Assembly (NCBI GenBank): GCA_965249185.1
Contig: CBDFLS010000002.1
Span: 1,240,001-1,304,000 of the forward strand
Origin: CBDFLS01 sp965249185
Lineage (GTDB): Bacteria > Chloroflexota > Dehalococcoidia > Lucifugimonadales > Australimonadaceae
DNA length: 64,000 bases
Reading direction: 5' to 3'
Shown piece after piece: positions 57,903 to 64,000 of this stretch. The notes beneath the pieces are model-generated. The model saw only the letters and a program-made list of their open reading frames with translations, was not told the DNA's origin and ran no database searches. Positions within the stretch are counted from its first letter, which is position 1, and the number at the start of each line of letters is the position of its first letter. A program made the translations under genes and the position numbers.

Positions 57903-60668
57903 TTGCGTGAACACGAAGTACCCACTCACTTGCAGACGGAGGACAAGGTCCTGCTGGGCCTGACCTTCCCCCAGATCGTGGCCATCGCCGCGGTCGTCGG
58001 GTTGGCCTACGGGCTATGGAAGCAGGCCGCCTTCCTCCCCGACGGCGCCTTCCGTCTGGGCGCCGCCATCGCCGTCGGCCTTCTGGGGCTGGCCATGGTG
58101 GCCGTGCGCCCCGGAGGGAGGGGGCTGCCCATAGTGATCTTGGACCTGCTCCGCTTCGCCCTTTCGCCCAAACGGTACGAGGGAGAGGTCACCGCGCTGC
58201 TCAACCCTCCGGTAGCAACGCCGCCCAAGCCCAAATCTCAAAAGAAGAAGGGACGCCGCAGACTGTGGAGGTTCCGGCTGAAGGGACTCCCCTTCAAGTG
58301 CCTGAGCCTCCTCCTGGCCGTGATGGTCATCCTGACCTCCATCGCGCCGTCTGCGGCCCTTGCCGCTGGACCGGCGAGCGGCCCCGACCCCCAACGGCTC
58401 TTCATCGAGGCGTGGCGGGTGCGGGGCAACGAGGCCGAGCTGACCCTTCGTGCGGCAACGTCCCTGGAGGTGCAGGTCACCACCGAGACCCACGACCGCT
58501 ACCGGCCCTTCTACACCCAGGGGGTCCTCTACCGGGGAGAGCCCCGGCAGTACACCATCCCCCTCACGGCAAACCACAAGGCCATCGTCATCTCCTGGCG
58601 GGACGCCCTGGGCAACGCCGGCATCCGGGTACTGGACCAGGGCAGCCTTCCCTACCCCCTGCCAGGGCTGGAGACCGCCGACTGCGGCCTCTCCATGACC
58701 GAGGTGGGTTGGCGGCTGGGCAACGTCACGGGCCGCCTCTCCAGCGCCTGCAACAGCCGGGCGGAGGAGGTCGTCGAAGCCACTGTCCTCACCGACCCGG
58801 CGGACCCCGCCGCAGCGGTGAGCCGGAAGCTGCTCCTGGATGCCGACGTCGCCGATGTGACCGGCGAGGTGTACCTGGCGGCCTCGGCGGCCGGTTCTAC
58901 CACCGGCCTGGCCTTCGCCCGGGACGGCGACATGCCCTTCAACTTCTCCCTTCCCCAGGAGGACCGCGTCCACCAGGTATCCCTTCGAGCGGACATCACG
59001 TCGACCCGTGTGATCCCCCTGCCGGGCAGGGTGGACCTCACCCACAACGAGGAGCAGTCCCTCATCGAGCGGATACCCGTCATAGGCCACTTTGCGGGCT
59101 TCTATCACACGGTGAGCTCGACCCTGAGCGCCTGGTTCGGCCCGGTGGTCCATACGGTTTCGGCCACTCTGAGCGCCTGGTTCTCACCCGTGGTCCGCAC
59201 CCTCTCGGCAACCCTGAGCGCGGCCTGGGGGGCCGTCACCCACACCGTGGGCGGGTGGATATCCGCAACCGTGGGCAAGTGGCTCTCGGCCATCGTGAGC
59301 GCCGAGGTGTGGACCGTGCTCGGCGCAGTGCTTTCGGGCACCGTGGGCAAGTGGCTATCGGCCGTCGTGAACGCCGAGGTGTGGACCATCCTCGGCGCGG
59401 TGCTTTCCACCACCGTGGGAACCTGGCTCTCGGCCATCGTCGGAGCCACCGTCTGGACCACGGTGGGCTCATGGCTCTCCACGGCGGTGGGCTCATGGGT
59501 CTCCACGACGGTGGGCTCGTGGGTCTCCAGGATCGTCGGCGTCACCGTCTGGACCACGGTCGGTTCATGGGTCTCCACCCTCGTCGGGGGCTTCACCACC
59601 GCCGTCAGTCACTGGGCAAACATCATCCTGGGCTGGCTGAGCTTCAATATATGGGTGCCCCAGGAGACGGCTTCTGGGTATGCCAGCGGCACCGCATCGG
59701 GCTACGCATCGGGAACGGCAACCGGTTACGCCAGCGGCAGCGCGACGGGCTACGCCTCCGGGACCGCGTCAGGCTACGCATCGGGAACCGCCTACGGCTA
59801 CGCCTCCACCGAGGCTTCGAGCTATGCGTCGGGGACCGCCTACTCCTACGAATCGGAGTACGTATCGGGGACGGCCTCGGGCACCGCCTACGGCTACGCC
59901 GAGGACGAGGCGTCCACCTACGCATCGGAGTATGTATCGGGGACGGCCTCGGGCACCGCCACCGGCTACGCCGAGGATGAGGCGTCCACCTACGCCACCA
60001 CCGAGATCACCCTTCCCGCACAGACCGACCAGACGACCGTCAGCGAGACGGTCACCATCCCCGGCCAGACCCAGAGCCAGACGGTCAGCGAGACCGTCAC
60101 CTTGCCGGGGCAGAGCCAGAGCCAGCACGTCAGCGAGGACGTGTGGGTGGAGGGCAAGGAGGTGACCCAGGAGGTGGACGTGGAGGTCGTCATCCCCGCC
60201 TACACCTCGGCCGAGGTGACGGAGCAGGAGCCCCTGGTGCGCCACTACCGGGACGTGCTCTCCACCGCCTTCCCCATCCTCTCGGACGCTCCATTTGAGG
60301 CATTGCCCGACCCGCCGGAGGACTCCGACATCCCCTCGGAGCCGGAGCAGTACCTCCAGCTCATCGAGGACCAGGACGACGATGATGAAGACGAGGACGA
60401 CTCCACCAATCCCTACAAGGACGCCCTGGACCACATGGAGGACAACAACTACTTCGACCTGACTCCCGACGAGGCGGCAAAGCTCCGTACCGAGCTCTAC
60501 ATGGCCTGGCTTGACAGCCTTTCCATCTCCATCGAGGCAAGACAGCTCATGGAGGATGAGGCCGGGGCCGTGGTCTCGGAGAAGAGCTACACCGCCGAGG
60601 AGATCCCCGGCGAGGCCATCCCAGCCCAGGAGGTCTTCCGGGAGCTGGTGGGACAGGAGTTGCGGTAA
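57903..60668 (+). CDS. Giant PrgI-domain protein with repetitive extracellular region
   Basis: 921 residues from TTG 57903, with AGGAGGT 7 bp upstream. Residues 1-100 are PrgI-like (VPTHLQTEDKVLLGLTFPQI with two helices), usual in Gram-positive-type T4SS. A signal-like helix (LLLAVMVILTSIAPSAALAA, about 137-156) is followed by a beta-rich domain, a region of repeats TVGSWLS/TVGKWLSA (about 370-580), Gly-Tyr-Ala-Ser-Gly repeats (about 590-700), Ser-Glu-Thr-Val repeats, and an acidic tail. PrgI proteins normally end after about 110 residues, so this is a fusion with an adhesin-like surface protein. Confidence 0.8.
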   Translation: MREHEVPTHLQTEDKVLLGLTFPQIVAIAAVVGLAYGLWKQAAFLPDGAFRLGAAIAVGLLGLAMVAVRPGGRGLPIVILDLLRFALSPKRYEGEVTALLNPPVATPPKPKSQKKKGRRRLWRFRLKGLPFKCLSLLLAVMVILTSIAPSAALAAGPASGPDPQRLFIEAWRVRGNEAELTLRAATSLEVQVTTETHDRYRPFYTQGVLYRGEPRQYTIPLTANHKAIVISWRDALGNAGIRVLDQGSLPYPLPGLETADCGLSMTEVGWRLGNVTGRLSSACNSRAEEVVEATVLTDPADPAAAVSRKLLLDADVADVTGEVYLAASAAGSTTGLAFARDGDMPFNFSLPQEDRVHQVSLRADITSTRVIPLPGRVDLTHNEEQSLIERIPVIGHFAGFYHTVSSTLSAWFGPVVHTVSATLSAWFSPVVRTLSATLSAAWGAVTHTVGGWISATVGKWLSAIVSAEVWTVLGAVLSGTVGKWLSAVVNAEVWTILGAVLSTTVGTWLSAIVGATVWTTVGSWLSTAVGSWVSTTVGSWVSRIVGVTVWTTVGSWVSTLVGGFTTAVSHWANIILGWLSFNIWVPQETASGYASGTASGYASGTATGYASGSATGYASGTASGYASGTAYGYASTEASSYASGTAYSYESEYVSGTASGTAYGYAEDEASTYASEYVSGTASGTATGYAEDEASTYATTEITLPAQTDQTTVSETVTIPGQTQSQTVSETVTLPGQSQSQHVSEDVWVEGKEVTQEVDVEVVIPAYTSAEVTEQEPLVRHYRDVLSTAFPILSDAPFEALPDPPEDSDIPSEPEQYLQLIEDQDDDDEDEDDSTNPYKDALDHMEDNNYFDLTPDEAAKLRTELYMAWLDSLSISIEARQLMEDEAGAVVSEKSYTAEEIPGEAIPAQEVFRELVGQELR

Positions 60669-61069
60669 TGCGTAGAGCTCTTTCGTCAATCCACCATGCG
60701 GCTCGCCTGGACCAACCCTTCTTGAGGGTGTTGCCGAGAGCCCTGGGGCGGCTCATGAGCCTGGCGGCGCTTTTCGCCTTCGCCCTATTCACCACCGGAG
60801 CGTCCCAGGGAGAGGCGGGGGCGGAGATGCTGGAGGAGTACAACCGGCTCCTCAACATCTTCATCCTCATCGCCGGCATCCTGGCGGGCTTCAGCCTGGT
60901 GTGGGCCGCCTTCGTCCTCATGTGGGGCGAGCCGGAGAACCCCCACGCCAGGGGAAGGGCCAAGGGCGCTGTCATCGGAGCCATCTCCGGCCTGGTGCTG
61001 GTGCTCTTGGCCAAGGGCCTCATGGTGCTCCTGGTGGACAGCACCACGGTGCTGCTGCCGACGCGTTAG
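60668..61069 (+). CDS. Small T4SS membrane protein, pilin-like
   Basis: 133 residues. The ATG overlaps the previous stop by 1 bp. A signal-like helix (LMSLAALFAFALFTTGASQG) precedes two helices (LLNIFILIAGILAGFSLVWA, VIGAISGLVLVLLAKGLMVL) separated by a polar loop. Its layout parallels the gene at 57602, so it may be a second pilin-like subunit. Confidence 0.7.
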   Translation: MRRALSSIHHAARLDQPFLRVLPRALGRLMSLAALFAFALFTTGASQGEAGAEMLEEYNRLLNIFILIAGILAGFSLVWAAFVLMWGEPENPHARGRAKGAVIGAISGLVLVLLAKGLMVLLVDSTTVLLPTR

Positions 61070-61102
61070 GAACCACAACAACAAGAAGACAAGGAGGAAT
61101 GT

Positions 61103-61339
61103 ATGAGTACTGCAGACACGATCCTGTTTCTGGGCCTGGTGGCCCTGGCCTACTGGACCGAGGAGCCAAGGCTTCAACTGATGGCCGGAGTCGTCGGGAT
61201 CATGGCCGGGCTGACGGCAGCGTCCCTGGCCCCGTCTCCCTTCGTCGGCGTGGCCGTCCTTGGCACCGGCGTCTACCTGGTGATAGCCGCCGTCCGCACC
61301 CTGCGAGCCGCCCGTCGAAGGCGGAAGGAGCAGTCCTGA
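61103..61339 (+). CDS. Small membrane protein
   Basis: 78 residues with AAGGAGG upstream. Two or three hydrophobic helices with a basic C-terminus. The stop overlaps the next ATG (TGATG). No family was recognised. Confidence 0.65.
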   Translation: MSTADTILFLGLVALAYWTEEPRLQLMAGVVGIMAGLTAASLAPSPFVGVAVLGTGVYLVIAAVRTLRAARRRRKEQS

Positions 61340-61515
61340 TGCGTAGCAAGCAAAGGAACGGCAAAGGGGTCGACCAGAAGGAGACCCAATCGACCAATGG
61401 AGCGAGCCCACGGCGGCGGAAGCGGTCCAAGAGGGGCCGCCACCTGCCCCGGCACCGGCTGCCTCAGAAGGCCGTCGTTCGCATTCCACTCAAACCCCAG
61501 GAGGTGCGCCCATGA
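61339..61515 (+). CDS. Small very basic protein (58 aa)
   Basis: The frame from ATG 61339 to TGA 61515 has 58 codons and contains about 20 Arg/Lys residues (PRRRKRSKRGRHLPRHRLP). It overlaps both neighbours by 1 and 4 bp, which strongly suggests it is translated. It may bind DNA or the acidic membrane face of the secretion complex. Confidence 0.6.
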   Translation: MRSKQRNGKGVDQKETQSTNGASPRRRKRSKRGRHLPRHRLPQKAVVRIPLKPQEVRP

Positions 61516-63797
61516 CCCGTCGCAAGTTCAGACCCCTTCGGCGCAGGACCGGCGAAGGTCTTCATCCATCGGCGGGAGAGCAGGAACCCCTGCCTGTAAC
61601 CGGTATACCCGATGAGGTCCAACATCCCGTGACGGAGGAGCGCGCTCCAAAGAAACCCAAGACTCCGCCGCCTCTGACCCGTTACTTTCCGATAGCGGGG
61701 CTGCATGAGGCGACCATCGTGCGTCTCGGCGGCGTGGAGGTCTCCGTCATGGAGGTGCGGGGCCTGGAGGTGGAGCAGCCCATCATGGGGGCCTTCGCCG
61801 CTGTCCTCAACGCATTGGACTTCCCCGTGCAACTCCTGGTGCGACAGCACCCGCCCCGGCTGGGCGCCCTCCGGGACGCCCTGGCTGAGCGCCGTCCAAG
61901 CGGCCTCGCCGAGGGAGTTGCCCAGGCGTCGGCCTCTTTAGGGGAGTTCCTGGGAGAGCTTGAGGAGCGCCCAGGCGTCGTGGACCGGCGCTTTTACGCC
62001 ATCGCTCTAAAGGCGCGGGCCGACGAGCTTCAGGGCCTCCTCACCAGGGCGGGCTTCGCCGTCTTCCCGCTCAAGGACAGGGCTCTGCGGCTGCTGGTGG
62101 AGTCCACCCTGCGGGGATGCGCTCCGCCTGCTCCATCATCGGAGTCCTCTATGGTCATCGGCCTCAGCAGAGGCCAGCTCGACATGGGAGAACGCCTGGG
62201 AAGGAGCTACCAGCTGACCCGCTGGCCCCGGACGCTTCCCCTGGGGTACATGCAACGGGTCCTGGCCCTGGGCCTGCCCATGGACCTGTCCATACACATC
62301 TCGCCCATCGCCACCGCCCAGGCCGTCAGGACCCTGGAGTGGCAGCGGGTGAAGATGGAGTCGGGCATCGCCATCTCGCTACGCCGAGGCAGGACGGCCT
62401 CTCCGGAGACGGAGATCGCCCTGGAGGACGCATCCCGGCTCAGGGACGAGGTGCACCGGGGCAGGGAGCGCCTGTTCAACGCCTCCTTCTCCATCACCAT
62501 CTATGCAGGGACAGCAGACTCGCTGAAGGAGCGGGGGCAGCAGCTTCGGGGCCTCTTCGCCGGGTCCATGGCCGTCCTGGACGCCATGAGATTCCGGCAG
62601 CGCGACGGCCACCTCTCCACGCTGCCCCTGGCCCTGAACCCGGGGGGCTCCTGGCGCACGGTGGACACCTCGACCCTGAGCTTTCTCTTGCCCTTCGCGC
62701 CCCCCGACCTGGACACCCGCAAGGGCACCCTCTTCGGCCTGGACCTGCGTTCGGGATCGGTCGTGACCTACGACCCCTTCGACGGGGCCTTCCTCAACGC
62801 CAACACGGTGGTCATGGCCAGGAGCGGCGCGGGGAAGTCCTTCTCCACCAAGCTGGGTCTGCTGCGCGGCATCTCCAGGGGCATCGTCTACTACGTCATC
62901 GACCCCGAGGGCGAGTACGCATCCCTGGCCCAGGTCGCAGGGGGAAGGGTGCTGACCCCCGGGGTTGCCGGTCACGGCCTCAACCCCTTCGTTCTGGAAG
63001 AGGAGGATGAGAGCGAGGTCCTGCAACGGGTGGGCGGTCTCAGGAGACTCATAGAGGTCATGGTGGGAGAGCGCTTCTCCCCCGAACAGCGGGCCACACT
63101 GGACGAGGCCCTTACCGCCTACTACACCACCCATCGGGCCGTCACCGGCTTCCAGGACTTCTTCATATTCCTCGAATCTCAGGGCTATAAGGGGATGGCA
63201 TCCCTGCTGAGGCCCTTCGCCACCGGCAGCCTGCGCCACCTGCTCACCGACCAGGGGGCAGACCTGCTGGGAACCGAGCTTCCCATCACCGTCTTCAACC
63301 TTCGCCTGCTGGAGCCGGAGCTAAGGCCCGCCGCAACGCTGGTGTGCGCCGAGGCGGTCTGGTCCATGGCGTCCAGGGACCCCAGACCCAGGGTGCTGGT
63401 GGTGGACGAGGTGTGGAGCATCATGCAGCACCCCGAGGGGGCCTCCTCCCTGGTCTCCCTGGCCAAGAGAGCCCGGAAGCACCATCTGGGCCTCATCTCC
63501 ATCACCCAGGATGTGCAGGACTTCCTCAGCGAGGACACCAGTAGGCCCATCGTGGGCCATTCAGGACGTGTACTCCTGCAAAACAGCGCATTCAAACTGC
63601 TGCTCCAGCAGGACGCGGCCGCGCTGAGAGCGGTCGGGGAGTCCTTCGACCTCTCGGAGGCCGACGTCCAGTGGCTTCTCTCCTGTCCTCGCGGGGACGG
63701 GATGCTGATCGCCCGGGGCGGCCGCTTCCCCGTCCGCATCCTGGCCACGACCGAAGAGCAGGGGCTCATCGACGCCCGGCCTGCTGTACACAGCTGA
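61512..63797 (+). CDS. VirB4/TraC-type T4SS ATPase
   Basis: 761 residues. Walker A is ARSGAGKS (436-443) and Walker B is RVLVVDEVW (D632, E633). YYVIDPEGEYASLAQVAGG and KHHLGLISITQDVQDFL are typical of VirB4/TraC motor ATPases that energise conjugative transfer at the inner membrane. Overlaps the previous gene by 4 bp. Full length and intact. Confidence 0.93.
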   Translation: MTRRKFRPLRRRTGEGLHPSAGEQEPLPVTGIPDEVQHPVTEERAPKKPKTPPPLTRYFPIAGLHEATIVRLGGVEVSVMEVRGLEVEQPIMGAFAAVLNALDFPVQLLVRQHPPRLGALRDALAERRPSGLAEGVAQASASLGEFLGELEERPGVVDRRFYAIALKARADELQGLLTRAGFAVFPLKDRALRLLVESTLRGCAPPAPSSESSMVIGLSRGQLDMGERLGRSYQLTRWPRTLPLGYMQRVLALGLPMDLSIHISPIATAQAVRTLEWQRVKMESGIAISLRRGRTASPETEIALEDASRLRDEVHRGRERLFNASFSITIYAGTADSLKERGQQLRGLFAGSMAVLDAMRFRQRDGHLSTLPLALNPGGSWRTVDTSTLSFLLPFAPPDLDTRKGTLFGLDLRSGSVVTYDPFDGAFLNANTVVMARSGAGKSFSTKLGLLRGISRGIVYYVIDPEGEYASLAQVAGGRVLTPGVAGHGLNPFVLEEEDESEVLQRVGGLRRLIEVMVGERFSPEQRATLDEALTAYYTTHRAVTGFQDFFIFLESQGYKGMASLLRPFATGSLRHLLTDQGADLLGTELPITVFNLRLLEPELRPAATLVCAEAVWSMASRDPRPRVLVVDEVWSIMQHPEGASSLVSLAKRARKHHLGLISITQDVQDFLSEDTSRPIVGHSGRVLLQNSAFKLLLQQDAAALRAVGESFDLSEADVQWLLSCPRGDGMLIARGGRFPVRILATTEEQGLIDARPAVHS

Positions 63798-63837
63798 GCT
63801 ACCCATAGCAACTCACCTTCAGGAAGGAGAACCCACC

Positions 63838-64000
63838 ATGAAACTGAACCCCATAGGCTGGCTGCTGGGCGGCCAAAAGGACAAAAAGCCCCCGGTGCTG
63901 CTGGCGGTGACGCCGCCCCGCACGGGGGAGCGCACCCTGCTGGGCGTGGAGAACCTGCTCCAGTCCATCGCGGTCCCTGAGCCCTTTTCGTTGGAGCTGG
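63838..64000 (+). CDS. Start of a T4SS-associated gene (partial)
   Basis: ATG 63838 follows AAGGAGA by 9 bp. The 54 codons visible encode a basic N-terminus then LLAVTPPRTGERTLLGVENL and EPFSLEL. It could be the beginning of a VirD4-like coupling protein or another conjugation ATPase. The window ends before any diagnostic motif. Confidence 0.6.
   Translation, partial: MKLNPIGWLLGGQKDKKPPVLLAVTPPRTGERTLLGVENLLQSIAVPEPFSLEL

Noticed and set aside
58016..59980. 654-codon frame overlapping the PrgI-domain protein
   Set aside because: Arg/His/Gly-rich shadow translation of repetitive DNA. The TTG-started frame has the PrgI domain and a perfect ribosome site.

Overview
The window looks like accessory DNA from a high-GC bacterium, most likely a Chloroflexota lineage close to Dehalococcoidia. 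The assignment rests on NuoL-NuoM-NuoN in standard order, lipoproteins with long Thr-Pro linkers, a decayed leucine-rich-repeat lipoprotein of a type frequent in that phylum, and the mixture of IS families. It is an inference from style, not from a marker gene.

Layout. 1-3136: end of a Complex I operon (nuoL tail, nuoM, nuoN), the only clearly core DNA. 3137-14350: a Rieske protein, then an insertion-riddled stretch with a broken DUF3179 lipoprotein, a serine recombinase, an IS-split TIR gene, higBA, an IS256-split DUF6174 gene, an orphan group II intron 3' end and an HTH/coiled-coil protein beside palindromic repeats. 14591-24184: a frameshifted replication-relaxation-like gene, vapBC, a fused nuclease-like/N6-methyltransferase protein followed by a RecB/RNase H-like nuclease (candidate defence pair), and a compact graspetide-type RiPP cluster with a 45-codon precursor peptide ORF, an ATP-grasp ligase and a membrane protein. 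24185-38366: a gene graveyard with two IS1380-family elements, IS remnants, fragments of conjugative-element genes, and two tandem Thr-Pro-linker lipoproteins, one split by an IS.

38367-64000: one arm of a conjugative or integrative element. A leftward block (55548 to 38367) carries a primase, Rad52-like annealing protein, Cas4/AddB-like nuclease, SSB, a RadC homologue lacking its catalytic segment, an N6-methyltransferase, an SNF2 helicase and a PRTRC-like cassette (ubiquitin-like protein C, E2-like, JAMM peptidase, E1-like ThiF protein). A rightward block (55935 onward) carries type IV secretion genes: secreted protein, VirB6/TrbL-like, VirB2-like, a giant PrgI-domain protein, VirB4 ATPase and the start of another gene.

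Insertion history is unusually readable. Four 845-bp IS1595-family copies each have a perfect 7-bp target duplication, an IS256 element has an 8-bp duplication and an IS1380 element a 5-bp one. Removing the element plus one duplication restores an open frame in four host genes (TIR, DUF6174, propeller lipoprotein, lipoprotein A). The most promising biology is the graspetide cluster, the methyltransferase/nuclease pair and the PRTRC-like ubiquitin-type cassette.
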